Positions 20,602-34,254 of a stretch of 64,000 nucleotides of DNA are shown piece by piece (position 1 is the first letter of the stretch; the number at the start of each line of letters is the position of its first letter). Source of the stretch: Taxillus chinensis. Its lineage: Eukaryota; Streptophyta; Magnoliopsida; Santalales; Loranthaceae. The stretch covers positions 9,159,343-9,223,342 of the forward strand of contig CM042090.1 in assembly GCA_023512835.1 (NCBI GenBank), read 5' to 3'. The notes under the pieces are model-generated. The model worked only from the letters and a program-made list of their open reading frames with translations, was not told the origin of the DNA and did no database searches. The position numbers and the translations under genes are program-made.

Positions 20602-23600
20602 TCACTTTGGGCTCTCAAATGAATCTCCAGAGTGCGACCCATCAGGTAGATCAATGCAAACGTTCAAATTATCAGAAGGGAAAGGCTCCTGTGAAGTTTC
20701 CACACCCTTGCTATCAGCGAAAGAAAACAATAACAAAACTATAAAAGTTCTTTCAACGTATTCCTGGGGAAGAAGTCACTAAGTTTTTTTAAAATTTTAC
20801 AATTGAAATTTCTTTACTGTTCTATTTAGAATGTAATTGGTTTAATTTTTGATACTGTAACTTTCATCTCGTGCTACCAAACTAACATTCTGTAAATCTT
20901 CAAAAGGTTCCTGCGTACCTTGGAGGAGAAATTCTTTTGGAGAAATCTATTAATGCAAGGACAGTGGAAGTAGTTGGGAATCGGCAGTTACCCATGGAAA
21001 GTGGCACACAACAAAGGAGATGAGACACTTATCAGAGATATATGAAGACTGAAGAACATCCAGAATATGCCATGGATTAAAACAGTAAGATTATGCCATA
21101 TATCCAGTGTACGTGTCGTTGACACAAAACTAGATGAACATTTAGATTGGATTGGGCGCAGCAATAATATAAGTTTTTTGGCAATGATTTCCGCGCCTTG
21201 TTCATCACTGTTGGTTTAAATGTGTGAATCGTGACAGGGTAAGTAATCCCAACACAATCTCCCCGTTTGGAAAGTTTAGTCTCAGAATTGGTCAAGGAAT
21301 ATGTTTCCACACCCAAAAAAAGGAACAGGAAAACGAACCAAGTGCCTTCACAAAGATGCTTCTGTATTAAAATGATTTGAATAACGGATAAACCGTTAAT
21401 AATATTCCAAAATCCAAAAACAAAATACTAATCATAGAGGCTGAGGGAGTTAATGATTTTCTCATCTTCCCCATCATGGATGGTAATTCTTTGTTTGGAA
21501 TATAAAAAAAATGAAATGAAATTTCGAGTTTGAAACTACATTACCTGATCAACAATTTCTTGACCCTTGAAATGGAAGAGAATAGGGCGGCACCGCTTAT
21601 CTTCATTCATTAGGCTTGAATTCTGGAAGTGAGTAATGAGAGCAGCCTTCCCCTGAATTCGGGCATATGCCAAGGAGGCAACCTTTTCACTGTTAAACTT
21701 CTCCCATTTCTTCCCATTAAATGCCTGCACAAGTTCCCAAAAAGTAAGTCTGCAAAGTTACCAAGAAATTTGATGAGCAGACTATTTTTTTACCAGCCTG
21801 GCTCCTGGTCACATTGGACCATAGGCATAAGCAAACAAAATAAGCCCTCATACTAGAAAATGCTATAATGCCAAAAAAAATCCAAAATATTGATGCAATA
21901 AAAATTTTAATACATATATATATATATATATATATATATTAATGCTATATGATGATGTATCAAGGATAATGGGGGCAAAAAGTTGAACCTCATAGAAGGA
22001 AATTATTTGTAAAGGAGACACCATATTAATAAATGCATAACCCACATTGCATTTATTCTGCAAAAAAACTAAGAAATCATTAGGGCCAGTACAAATTTGA
22101 GGAAATTGGGAACACAGAGTATTCAATTCTTAAAGTACCTTGAAGTCAATAGGTAAGTATAGGAAGTCATAAGTATCCTTGTGATTTTCATCAATCGCAG
22201 CCAATAACATTTTTGAAGTGTATCTGCAAGGGAGACAAGAAAGCAATTTAAATTGTGATATTTAGCATATAGAAAGAAATTAATATATTTCTATCAGATA
22301 AGAAGGCTATGTAGCTATACTTCTTACTTATTAGGGATGTTTTTAATCATTAAAGTAGTCCTAGTGTCATCCCCACTAGCAATTCTATCCAATTCAAGCT
22401 GATACTGTTTCTTGTTGTCTATCTGGGTCCCAGTGTGGTCAATGTGCCGGAATCGTGCACGGTCACCCAAACCCTCACTGCCAGCTGGAGCAGGATAAGA
22501 ACCATTTCCAGGGAACGCAGAACCATGACTCATCATATTCATTGTATAGCTTCCACTATTGCAAGTAGAATGTATTCCTTCAAATGCACCTGGACCCATG
22601 TAGGACATTTTTGGTGATAATGGGAAGAAACCAAAGCCCCTATCAATAGGAATGCCAGATGGAGCAGATCCTACATGATAGTGCTGTGAACTGAGGAGAG
22701 AGCCATATCTTTGTCCACTAGATGTGAATGGCTGCAGCACAGATGATGTTGTCCAGGAAGAACTGGACCGCTCTGACTGCGTAGGACTGCCCCATAGAAA
22801 CTGAGGAACAGACAAAGTTTCGATGCCAGATGAAGTTGAATTTGAATCACTAAAAGAAGATATGAGTCCAGGACTGACACACAGTTTCTGGTCAGGATAA
22901 GAATGAGCATGCTGGTTGAGTGCTCCTTTTGTCAACTTCACATTAGGTAAGATTTGGTTAACACAGTCAACTCTTCCAGGGTTTTTACCAATAGGTGCAA
23001 TCTTGGTTGAGCTTGAGATGTGAGGTGGGAGAATAGAAGCCAATCCTGGCAAATGGTTATAGTTAATAGGGCTGAGTGTTCCCAAACCTGGGGACCGACT
23101 AAGAGCTTGCAAAGGGTTATGTTCAACAGGGCTGCTGAAATGAGGCCAATTGCCTGTCATCAAGGCACCACTAATTTAAGATTTGTGACAAAAAAAAATT
23201 ACAATAGGAACTTGCGTGCACCATTTTAGTGAGAAGGAATACATGAAGTCTAAAGTGGGGTGCAGTGTTAACAAAAATCTACCTGGGGGAGAGTTGGTTA
23301 CTGGCGAACCTACACGATGTCGAAAGCTGTGGAAGTCTTCTTGTTCCAGCTCCTGACTTAATTGTTGCATCAGGCTACACAAAGAAGGTGCCAGCACTTA
23401 CATTTTTGAACATGATTAGCTGAACATTACTAATACATACAAAATAAAATTTATCAAATAAATTTGGACAACAGATAAAATTATCAAAACCAAATCCACA
23501 TAAATTGTTAAGAGACCACTGGTAAATGGATACTACAAACCTACACATCAAATATTAGGTAGAAAAAATGCAAGTTCTCAATATTTGTACATCTTGCATG

Positions 23601-26600
23601 AGTTTCACTATATAAACTAGCATGCATAGTTCATATAATAACACAATTTATAACTTCTATATAATGAGTTGAAAACAGAAAAACCATAATGGTTAACGCA
23701 AACAATTGCATACTCAGCATTCCATCATGTATCAAATAATATAACCATTCATTGAAGCCACTTTTGGGTAAGCAGCTGGAGTTCAATGTGTCAAATAGTT
23801 CTGAAATATAAAAATAAATAACAAGCAGAAAATGAATATAGAAAATTCAAAGGAATTTTTCCCCATGACCGCAGCTAAGCATGCAAAAAATGATAAAGAT
23901 GAAGTAATTAAAAATTCTAAAATTCCAAACAAAATGATGAACCAAGAAAGAGGCACACTGTATACGGTATAATTAGAATTTACCTATCTAGGAAATTCTT
24001 AAGTATTTATAATTACATATTATTTTTGAGTTTAATACACTTTGAGGAAATTTGAAGTATGCAGGCTATTCCTGATCATCAAACATGCACATTTTACTCG
24101 TACCAATGACTTCAAAGAAAGCAATAAGGGACAGCCCGCCAAACTATCAAATGCTGCCTCATGCCTCCTATCCAACACACAAATAATGCACCAATAGACA
24201 AAGGCATCATATAATAAAAGTCAAACAAGCCCATGACCATATTTCAAAGCCCCCAAATATATGTATAGTGAAGGAAAAGATAATCCACAAACTCCATCAA
24301 AGCCTTACACGTGTAACACATGTAACCCCCATGCCATGAGACCCTCGAGGCATCAAGAAAATCCAACTCCCACCAGAAATCCTATACTTCACCGCAATCA
24401 CCTCCCGCCACAAGGCCCCACGCTCCACCTCAAACCACCACAACCATTTCTCAAGAAGACAAGCATTTCAATTAAATCGACACAACCACTTAATAACCAA
24501 ACCACCATGAGAAAGAGGACTACACACCATTAAATTGAAATATTAATTATATAGAATTCTCTTTTTATTTTTCTAATCTTATATGATAATGCTTTACGAT
24601 TAGCAATTTTTAGTTCTAGAAGGATATTCAAAGAGAAAACTTTTTCTATGAAGTTTTTGCTGTAATAGAGAACTCCCAAAAAGAGGATATCAATGGGCCT
24701 CCTTCCATTTTAATGAGGCTACTTTAAAGAGTCAAAGCATATGCACTCTTTATCTGTATTTTTTTTTTTGTTAATTTAAAGAGTTTGTTTAATAAAAAAT
24801 TTTAAAAATTATACTTTTCATATTTTCTATTTTAACAAAAATATTTAACAAAATAAACAATATCTATCTTAATTTAACCTAATACTATTTATTTTATATT
24901 TATTAAAATATTATATTTTCTCTTAACACATTTATTTTTTATTTTTTATTTTCACAAAAAAAAATTCATCTATTTATAAAAGCTTAAAATTAAAGAATAA
25001 ATAAATAAATAAAAATAATATTTTAATTAGTGAGTAGTTAAAATAAAAATACTAAAAAGTAATTGTTAAAATATTTTTAAAAAATAATATTTTTAATTAT
25101 TTTGAGAGAGGTGCAGTGAATGCTCTTATACTATTAAAAAATAGAGAAAGATAAAGTGCAAACCTTAGAATGTCCTATCAAATGGAAAGGCTACGTATAG
25201 AATGGAAGTTTTGTAGAGAATATATTGTAAACATATTTATAACTCTACTTGTATCGTAACCTTCAACTTGCTACAAAGTATAATCCAAAAAAAGATTAAA
25301 CGTTCCAAATTCCCATCCCCATCCATCCTCAAATTGGAGTTCACCAAAAAAAATAGCGCCCACTTAAAATCCACACCCACAAAATGAAGTCAACTACAAA
25401 ATACCATCCTCATATTGGAATTCACCAAAAAAATAGCGTCCACTTAAATCCACACCCACGACTGCTACAAACAGATCTAAAACAGATAACGGATTAAAGT
25501 GGAAAAGACTGCTGCTATTGTTGCAGAACAATTTTCTAAAAAGATGATGGGTGAGAACAAAACCACCAGCATTAGCAGAGAACAGAGAACCACCATAAAA
25601 AAATACACTACCAATCCTTCCACTCAAAATTAAATCATTTAAACCAACAGCTCGCCTGAACACAGCTTCAGTTGACAGTCGATTGAATTGCTGCTGCTGG
25701 ATTTCATTGTGGAAATGACCAAACCAAAAATTCTGGATTTTGCAATGAGAATCAGTCAAAAACAAGCAATCGTACTCTTATGAATCATAATCAAGACCAA
25801 AACCAGAGTCCTGATTAATTTAAAATTGCTATTGATATCAAGCTGTCATGCCATAATGGACACCCCCAATCGACACCCTTGCTTGACAAGCAGCCATGTT
25901 GAATTTTTTGACCTCCGATAAATTGTACACACCCCACAAGTTAACAACCTTGGTTGATCAACAGCATGTTGTCAACTCCTTCAGTCAATTGGGCAAACCT
26001 AGGATAACAAACAAGGCACAGCCACATCCAAACGGAAGGGGAACACCCTTGGTCAAATCCCTACACCAACAGAAAGCTGTCATGCCAATCACCCACACAT
26101 AATGGAGACACCTCCAATTGACACCCTTGTCTGACATACAACAATGTTGAATGTCTTGACCCCTAATAAATTGTACACACCTCAAGTTAACAACCTTTGC
26201 CAACAAACAACACACAGCCATATCCAAACGGCAGGGGAACACCCACAGTCAAGTCACTGCACCAAGATCAACAGGCCAAAACAAAAGCCTTGGCCGACTT
26301 CCTGCCCCAAAACCAAAAAATAGTTCTATGGGGTTCACTGAAAAGCCCCCATAATCATTAGGTCTAGTATTGAGAATGCAATGACATGTAGAAACACAAA
26401 CTACAAAAGGTTTACGTTACCAATGTACAACTTATGACAAATATTCTAAAGAATTAGAAGTTAACATCTCTAATATATACTTCCATACGTTCTCTTAAGT
26501 TTCCACCCCTCATAAAGTGCCAATGCGTTACAGGTTTGGAAAGGAAATTCTAAGGCATTGATGACGGCAGCAAGCATGAAACCAGGCAAATACATAGAAT

Positions 26601-28629
26601 AACTTATAACCAAGAGACTTTAGCATGAAAATAAAAAAGCAGAGTATAAATGTAGGCAGCAAACAAGGAAGCAAGCCAATGAGTAGTATTACTCATAACA
26701 AAGATATTTTAACAATAAAATAAAAAGAATAAAAGACAACTACGCTAGGAAATGTGAAGTTGAAAGACTTCAGTAAACCATGCCGATGACAAGACCTATA
26801 TTTTATCGATCAACTGTGAACACCATGAAAGAGGTCCATCAATCAATACATACTTTCGACGTGCTCCACCAGGACGGCTGGGTTCAAGCTTTATGCGTTT
26901 CCCAGCTATGTCACACCTATTTAATGATCTAAGAGCTGCCTCTGCAGCTCTAACATCATAAAACTCAATGAACTTATGGTGTCGTTTGTGTGGTGTTTCC
27001 CTAATCTGCATGTTGTAGACAAGAAAATATATAATTATTAGGTATTAATATAGTTGTAAAGCCATGAGTGCTAAAAGGTATATATGCCAAAATGTGCAAA
27101 AAGAAAAATCAAAACCAAGCCTTAAATCCCAAGATACTGGGTCCTCCATGAGGATCTAAACCAGCCAATCTTGGCATGGAGACTAATCTATAACAGCCAG
27201 AAAAGAAGGGGAGGGCAGGGGGGAAGATCACACCTCTTTAACCTCCCCATAAGCCCCAAATATTTGACGCAGTTCATCATTTGACACTGATGCATCCAGA
27301 TTGAAGACTACAAGAGTTCCCTGGTTAATATCTTTCTCTGGCGGGTTGTCCTGGAAATTAATTTAGAAGCAAAAATATGTGATATGAACGCCAATAGATC
27401 AATAAAAGAAAATGAATGCTAGCAGAAATTTTACTTCAAACCTTAGGAATTGAAAAATGAATGTCAAGCTTTCTTCGTCTCAGTGGCTTATTTTGTAATG
27501 CCCGCATTGCAGTTCGTGCAGCTCGAATATCATAGTAGGAAATCATCACAAAGCCTCTATGCTTGCAAGCAGTGTACAAAGTTCTGATGTCCCCATATTG
27601 CTATCAAGATTAAAAAAATCAAATGAAAAACGAAAAAAAAATACAAATGGGTAGAGCCTCATTGCTTCTAACTTACACTGGGAAATCGCAGAGGAACAAA
27701 TATGTCCAGAGAATAAACAAAAAAGAATTATCAAAATCAATAGTTAAAATACCTCAAAGAGAGTTCTCAGTTCAGCGTCCTCAACATTACTGTTGATATT
27801 CCGAACAAACAATGTTCTTGATGGATGCTCTCCATATGGATGTTCACCAGCAACGATCCCCACACCATTTGGCAGTCCATAATGACCAATCCCATTTCCA
27901 GAGACAACATCAGATAAGCCTACCTTTGACATATTGATACTCAGACTCTCGTGGAAATCAAAATCCATTTCCATCCCCCCTCCACTGCCAAAAACATCAT
28001 ACTCTTCCAAATCTTCCAGTTGACTAGGCAACTCACTAAGGTCAAAGTCATCCATGAGGCCAGCTAAAAGTTCATCTTCATCATCAGGAAGCAAACTTCC
28101 AATTGTATTTGGTTCATCATCCTCAAATGTTCCAGTATGTTCATCACCAAGGCAAAGTTGGCCTAAGCTAGGGGAGCCATTATCCATACATTGACCACAG
28201 TTCTCCAAGTCGGTATAGTTCACTGCATTACAAGTCTCAAAAGTCAATATAAATGCCAGGGATATACAATAACAGGGACATTGAAGACACTGATATCTCA
28301 CACACACATTTCTCATGTGGAAGGACAGGCAATGAGCTAGAAAACAAACTAGCATCACTGGATGCATGATAAGCAACTGATCCATGCGGGATCCCCCAAG
28401 CACCAGTATTCAATTTCCCATGCACATTCAATGAAGGATTCTCGGTAACACCTAAAAAAAATTGAAGAAACAAGGATGGCGACATATGCATATAAGCATG
28501 TGAATGTACAAAAAGAAAAAGAAAAACTTCAAATGCTTAAAGACCAGATTCTTTTGGCTTTAAAAAAAAAAAAAAAAACAAAACACCTTCAGATTGACTT
28601 GACATTGAATCCTTAGACTCTGGCTCCAT
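20602..28629 (-). CDS. AML: Mei2-like RNA-binding protein (three RRMs), 813 aa
   Basis: Plant Mei2-like proteins bind RNA through three RRMs and act in meiosis and vegetative development. Twelve coding exons, in transcription order: 28629-28587, 28451-28308, 28222-27753, 27600-27442, 27350-27234, 27005-26854, 23374-23283, 23153-22328, 22223-22139, 22057-21989, 21724-21545, 20706-20602. All junctions are GT-AG and the summed length is 2442 nt, in frame. The start is ATG (28629) giving MEPESKDSMSSQSE. RRM1 starts at RTLFVRNIN (about residue 195) and continues through RGFVMISYYDIRAA. RRM2 holds GTLVVFNLD and HHKFIEFYDVRAAEAAL. The C-terminal RRM3, the hallmark of the family, starts TTLMIKNIPNKYTSKMLLAA and continues NKCNVGYAFINM and KVASLAYARIQGKAALI. 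The protein ends SHSGDSFESPK. The clade within the family is not assigned. Confidence 0.95.
24305..24460 (-). pseudogene. LINE-type (non-LTR) reverse transcriptase C-terminal fragment
   Basis: An uninterrupted minus-strand frame reads LLEKWLWWFEVERGALWR, EVIAVKYRISGGSW, then PRGSHGMGV, the conserved block downstream of the RT domain in plant L1-type LINEs (K-WLWRF, ALWR-VI-KY, GSHG-G). Only ~50 residues are visible. It lies in the 3.5-kb intron (23375-26853) of the Mei2-like gene, in the same orientation. The + strand open frame here is its antisense shadow. Confidence 0.75.
25323..25460. repeat. Two tandem ~80-bp copies in a Mei2-like intron
   Basis: CCATCCTCAAATTGGAGTTC at 25323 and CCATCCTCATATTGGAATTC at 25403 start two copies, each running through AAAATAGCG, CCCACTTAAA and TCCACACCCAC. 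Confidence 0.8.
25841..26272. repeat. Two tandem ~234-bp copies in a Mei2-like intron
   Basis: Copies start AGCTGTCATGCC at 25841 and 26075. Shared blocks: GACACCCTTG, ATGTTGAATT/ATGTTGAATG, ATAAATTGTACACACC, AAGTTAACAACC, CACAGCCA, ATCCAAACGG and GGGGAACACCC. The copies differ by short indels, so the duplication is not recent. Confidence 0.85.
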
Positions 28630-29562
28630 TCGATCACTCTAAGGAAAGGGAAGAAAAATCCTTAGTTAACCTAGAAGGCTACCAAAGATATCTCAACAAT
28701 TTAAATTTAAATATATGCTATGGCTTTTTAGATGAATTGATAGCAATTATTCTGAAACAAAACAAATGAGGATATTGCATTAGTCATATGTTCTGTTAAG
28801 AAAGCAAAACAACAACAAATGCAATAGTGATTTTATTATCATCCTAATTTGGGATTTAAAAGTTTTAAAACTCATGAAATAATGATTTCCATAACAATGA
28901 ACAGTTGAAAATCTAAGAGAAAAAGCAGAGAGACTAATTCATATGATCTGCTACAAAAATCTAATGTGGAGCTCATGTAAATCAGTCCCGAGTAGGATCA
29001 AACTCTTCCGATTAAAACATAAGGTAGAAGAAATTAAGAAAATAGGATGAAAAAGAGGACAGAATAATAATAAATAAATAAGAACTACTAGGAAACTCCA
29101 AGGAACAAAAAACTACTACAAAATCAAGACACTCTTACGGAACCTAAACTGAAAATATGAATTAAGAATTTGTAGTTTAATCTTTTCTTTTTAAAAAAAG
29201 AAAAAAGAAAAAAAAAAAGGAGATTCGTGGTTGAACAAGACATCGCATGAAGCATCTTTGGGTCACACAAGACAACAACCTCAATACCATAAGAGGAAAC
29301 CGTGACTGTTCTAAAAGATACAGATAAGCAGCACTTGAATGGACAAGTTTGGGTCTAAAAGAATAAAGAATGAGACCACATTCAACATAGTTTGCTGCCC
29401 CATCCCCATCCATCCAACAATTTATTTTACTCTTTTTTTTTTAATATTTGGGGATAGGATGCCTACTTCAGCAGCTTCAGCCCAGTTGCAATTCAGTACC
29501 CATCGTCCCCCATCCATCCATCACTCCAACAATATGGTTTACTCATTTGCGACAGCTTGATT

Positions 29563-29564
<2 letters not shown>

Positions 29565-29607
<43 letters not shown>
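29565..29607. repeat. (GA)n microsatellite
   Basis: About 21 GA units inside the inferred 5' UTR intron of the Mei2-like gene; on the transcribed strand it reads (CT)n. Confidence 0.9.
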
Positions 29608-29608
<1 letters not shown>

Positions 29609-30442
29609 CAAGTCTTTGAAACCTTCAATTAGAAAATCACAGCGCAATCCCTGTGCGGAGAAGCCCCAGATTGGGAAATTCTAGTAAGAAATCGCAATTA
29701 GATCAGTAAAAAGCAGCAACTTTACACACACTAATAATTGAGAACAACAGCCTCAGGTCATGCACATATGACTCGGCAGCCATGAGGTAGGCGTACAATA
29801 ATTCTTCATCATTGATAGTGGACGCCAAAAAAGGACGAATCCAGTTTTGCCGAAAAAGGACCATCACATGATTGATTCAGATAAAATTAAACGCTTATTT
29901 TTTAAAACATATATATATATATTATTAAAAACAAGGACGTCAGAAAAAAAAAACATAAAAAAACCACCACCAACAGGCAACAACATTACAACAACAACAA
30001 CAAAAGCAAAAACACAAAACAAAAACGCAACGTCGACACAAGTATAGGCCGATTGAAGTTTTTTTTTTTTTTTTTTTTGCTTTTTTGGAGAAGCACGATC
30101 TACAGTCTGAGAGTTGACCGTGCTTGGACACTACTAGCTAGAACACCTCCATACGTTAGCTAAACAACCCAAACTAAATAATAATAATTTAAAAAAAAAA
30201 AGCAAATGATCCACAGCTCCAAATCGAAGAAGCCTAGCTTTGAAACGCGTAAAGTGGATTTAACACAACAAAAGCCGAGAAATCGAAGCAAAAAAAAAAA
30301 ATCACAGTCTGTGCAGGTATGCGAGCCGATCGCATATGACCAAAAAAAAGGGTGAAAGCAAGAAAGAAACACAAACTGACAAACAAAGCAGCGACTACGG
30401 AAGAGGAATTAGCAGGAGAAGAGAAGAAACAAGTGAAGTAAC

Positions 30443-30615
30443 CTTGGATTGGATTGGAACACAAAGGAAGCAAAATCTAGGCCAGTTAAGAAAGAGGAGA
30501 GAGAGAGAGAGAGATTTGATTTGATTAGATTAGATTAGAGAGATACAGTTCCGTAGAAGCAGAGGTAATGCTTTCTTCTACTCCTCTACTTCCTCCTCTC
30601 CCGCGGGGAAGCCAG
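30443..30615 (-). promoter_or_regulatory. Non-coding first exon and core promoter of the Mei2-like gene
   Basis: On the minus strand, a TATA-like run (30633-30660, reading TATATAAATAAATATAAATA) precedes a GC-rich then CT-rich leader (30615-30443) ending CCAAG|GTTACT, a plausible 5' UTR donor. The next exon would start at 28638 (acceptor TTTCCTTAG) nine bases before the ATG at 28629. This implies a 5' UTR intron of ~1.8 kb (28639-30442). (GA)n at 29565-29607 lies inside that intron. Confidence 0.6.
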
Positions 30616-30660
30616 AGATATTTAATTATAATATTATTTATATTTATTTATATATATATA

Positions 30661-31805
30661 TACACACACACACACACAAAAAATGGAATGAAACGGTGTT
30701 TGTGAATCGTGAGAAGGCAAACGGCAGGGAGGGAGAGGGGGAAAAAAATTATTATTTTAAGACAAATTTGTAGAGTTGAATTCAGTGAGAGGTCCTCTCT
30801 CGGATTCCGCTGCATTTGAATTTCGTTTGGAGTCCGTTGACGCCTGCGAAAAAACAGTAGAAGGAGAAAAAAAAAAAAAACTCCACTCTGTGTTTTTTTA
30901 AAAATCAAAATAAATATACTACCATATTGAAAAAACACAGACGACAATGACTTAAGTTTATGGGGTGGGATACTACTCACAAAATCTATTTGCAGTTCTT
31001 GTTCGTTAAGTATTTGCGCATGTGGTCTTTGATCATCGAGTTCGGTTATGAAAAAGGTGAAACATACACTTAAAATATCAAGGTAGTAAATATACTACTA
31101 TATATAAAAAAAAAAAAAAGACGGGAGTGAGTTGAAATGAGTCCAAAGTAAATAATATTTTGCAATGCTTATGAGTCCATGTTGCATTCCTGCTAGGCGT
31201 GGCATGTTCACCAATATTTGAGTTTCTTAAATTAGAACGGAGGCCTACAGTTGCAGAGGTAGTGTGGAGTTTTGCTGGCCTTTGCTGTTTTAGCTTGTTT
31301 TATGGTTGGCTGAATATGAACCGAACTACTTATTCAAACATATTGTAAAAATTAAATCTGAGAATATTAAAAAAATTATTTTCGCATATAGTAAGTTATA
31401 TGTAATAAACAATTACATGCTACTGTTACCAACACATACACTTTATGAAACAAGCTCTTAAACGGTTTGTCTCATTCATCTATTTTAATTATTTATTTTC
31501 CTACCCTGCTAAAATGTGTAGGCATGGCTTAAGAAGATGATGAAGTATACTAGATTTCAACTTCATTTTAAACAACCAATCTACAATTTCTTTTTCCTAG
31601 CATGTGTTCTAAATCTGATGTATGCTTTTTTAGCTACATGGTTACTGCCGTGGCATTGCATTTTTTGTAGTGCTTCTCTCTTGCGATTGTTGCTACATAT
31701 TGTTAAAGGCATCCCTAAAATTAGTGTTGAAAAGATGCTTAAGTCTAATCCCAAAATTAAAATGACATTTTGTTTAAGTCTTACCTCATTTATCTCTATT
31801 GTTTA
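30661..31805. other. Intergenic, no gene seen
   Basis: (TA)n/(CA)n run at 30651-30680 and several poly-A tracts. A 95-codon frame at 31537-31824 is hydrophobic, lacks recognisable motifs and runs into the LTR that follows; it is not called. Confidence 0.45.
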
Positions 31806-33810
31806 TGTAAAGACTCGTATTTGATTAGAATTGAAAGATAGCCATGATAGGTGGCTGGAAACATCTTGATAATATTATGTTCGTCGATGTGAGCATTTTG
31901 ACTATACTTAGGCCCGATTCCGGGTCGGGGCCCCGAGTGGCCCGATTGTTAACTTTCTTGGGGTTTATTGGTTGACCTTGCGTTTGGCGGTCAACTGGAT
32001 TGGAAAATATTTGGATAGTGACTTGCTCATCAATTCGAGCGTTTTGACTGTATTTGAGCTCAATTTCGAGTTCATGATCCCGGGAGGTCAAATGGTCAAT
32101 TATTATTTTGGATGTTGATTAATTAATGATTAATTAACAAGGAAGGTAGTCAATATAAATAGAAGGAAAAAAATAGAGCTTCCACATTATGCTATCGCGT
32201 TGGTATGTTTGAGAGAGAGAGAGAGAGAGCGCGTTTGGAAGCTTGAAGCCTTGGTGATTTGAGGCAAGTGGAGCTCATGGATCTCAAAAAATCATTCCGG
32301 TAAGTATTCCTAAACTCCTTACCTTGATTCTGTCTTGATACGCATGATTCGAACATGATCTGTGTGATTTCGTTTAAACCCTAGGTTTTGAGGAAAATCC
32401 AATTTTGGGTTGAATCTTGTGATTTAAGTGCATGATATGTGATTAAAATATGATACTGAGTATTGGGTATGAGTTTTATGAGTTTTTGGAGGGTTTAAAG
32501 GTTGTTGGGTTGACTCTATACGAAGAACATGCTAGAAACAACGATAAACAGTAACCTTAGCGAACTGTGAGATCGAGGACTCGAGGGAACCTCAATATAA
32601 CGAACAATCAATGGAATCGACTCTGAAATTGGAGGTTTCGAATATATTGTTCGAATTTAAGTTTCGAATGTAGTTTCAAATGTTCAAAGGAAAGTTCAAA
32701 GGTAAATACTTAAGTTACAATGTAAATAAAGAAATACCTCTCATTTGGATTCAAAGAGAAATACTAGAAAAACAAATTCTCACTCCTTCAAAAAGTGAAA
32801 AATGGGAATTAACACTGAATTCTGAAAAATTCAGTTTTTAGTTCAAAGCGATTGTTTGTGAAGTGAGTTAGACCTCTCAGAAAAATCCTCAAAAATCATG
32901 TTATCTTAGTTATGATATGAGAAGTCATTACCAGAACTTTTTATTTCAAGAAAACACCTTCTATGAAAAATCTTCTTCTTTAGTCAAGGCATGAGGATCA
33001 ATTTGTGAAGACCGACCCCGATTATAGAGGGAGTGTTGTAAACCCTAATGTCATACTAGGGTTGGTGTGTTGATTTGAGGAGTTAGGCCTTGGGCTCTAT
33101 GACTTGTTGTAGATTCTCATCGTGATACATAGGTTGTGCTATGTGATTGGCGTGACAGGCTAAGGACTGGGTTAAGCTCTTGAGCTCGTGGTGATAGGTT
33201 AAGGCCTGAGTTGAGCTTATAGTGCTAGGGCTGAGTGTCCTGAACTAGGATCCCGTTGAGGATCGTGGACAAGCTATCCTGTGTAGATAGGCTGGGTCCT
33301 TATGTTTGTTTGCAGGCTGAGTCTTGATGATTTTGCTTACTACATTATGCATGAGTACATTGAGCATGTAGTATAAACTTATCTGTTTTACATAGTAAAG
33401 TGATGTGGAGTTATGGAGCCACCTACTGAGCTTGTAGTTCACATCTACTTTGTTTTTTACCATTTTCAGGTGTGAACCGAGACTAGTAGAGGTATTTTTT
33501 TATGAGGATGTGCCCACTACTCTGATGTATAATACAGTATTATATTTTGTATTAATTATGTATTATATCTCGGACATGAGTTCGTGGACAGTTGTATTTG
33601 CACACTTTTGTGATGTGGTGTTTATACAACTGTTTGACATATTATATGCATGATGATGTATGGGAAAGTACATAATTACCCTTGATGTATGACTGTACAA
33701 GTTTGCATAGTCTCTATTGGTATTTGTCACCAACCCCTTGACCTTTCATGTGCGGGCAAGAGAAAGTCATGTTCCTGGTTCAAGGTTCCTTGGAATTCGG
33801 GGACGTGACA
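31806..33810 (+). mobile_element. Gypsy-type solo LTR (~2.0 kb), copy A
   Basis: It begins TGTAAAGACTCGTATTTG and ends GGAATTCGGGGACGTGACA (TG...CA). Internal landmarks: GAGTGGCCCGATTG, a TATAAATAGAAGG box at 32154, (GA)n at 32211-32229, a donor-like TTCCGGTAAGT at 32297 and CACCAACCCCTTGACC near 33730. The same ends occur in the solo LTR at 46732-48792 (TGTAAGGATTCGTAT...GGGGGCGTGACA). No primer-binding site or polypurine tract adjoins either end, consistent with a solo LTR. Flanks (GTTTA, AATTA) do not form a clean 5-bp duplication, so one end could be off by a few bases. Confidence 0.75.
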
Positions 33811-33883
33811 AATTATATATGTTATGGTATCATAAGAAGACAAACCCAGATAATAGAGAACAAATCAATGGGAGATAATAGTT

Positions 33884-34041
33884 ACATTTGGTACATTTGT
33901 TTTTTTAAATACCATTGTTTTTAAAAACTTTGGGTCCAAATGAATTTATGTTATTTATAAATACTTTTAAATTCATCAGACCTACTGTTTTTAAAAATAA
34001 TATTATTTTCAAAAATAATATCATCGTACTAAACGGGCCTA
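33884..34041. mobile_element. Short palindromic MITE, hAT-like ends
   Basis: The left end CATTTGGTACATTTG and reverse-complemented right end GGCCCGTTTAGTACGATG flank arms that share TTTTTAAAAAC and ATGAATTTA around a centre near 33958. A related palindrome lies at 55630-55793, and fragments near 35281-35375 and 59930-60000 share the TTTTAAATTCATC core. Confidence 0.55.
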
Positions 34042-34254
34042 ATAATTTCATGACTTTACTCATTGGACAACTCACTCTCATATATGAGCAGTACAATATT
34101 ACAAAATAATCAATCAACTACGCATTATAGTTTTAATACTCTCTCTATATATATATGTGTGTGTGTGTGTGTGCGCGCGCCGTGCATGCGTGTGGCCATC
34201 TTGGATAACAAGGAAGAAAACGAGGTAGCTAGAAGCAACTTAGTGAACTAGTCA

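Noticed and set aside
24261..24533. 90-codon Pro/Thr-rich + strand frame
   Set aside because: It is the antisense of a minus-strand LINE reverse-transcriptase fragment with clear family motifs.
31537..31824. 95-codon hydrophobic + strand frame
   Set aside because: Runs across the 5' boundary of a solo LTR and has no motif; judged chance.
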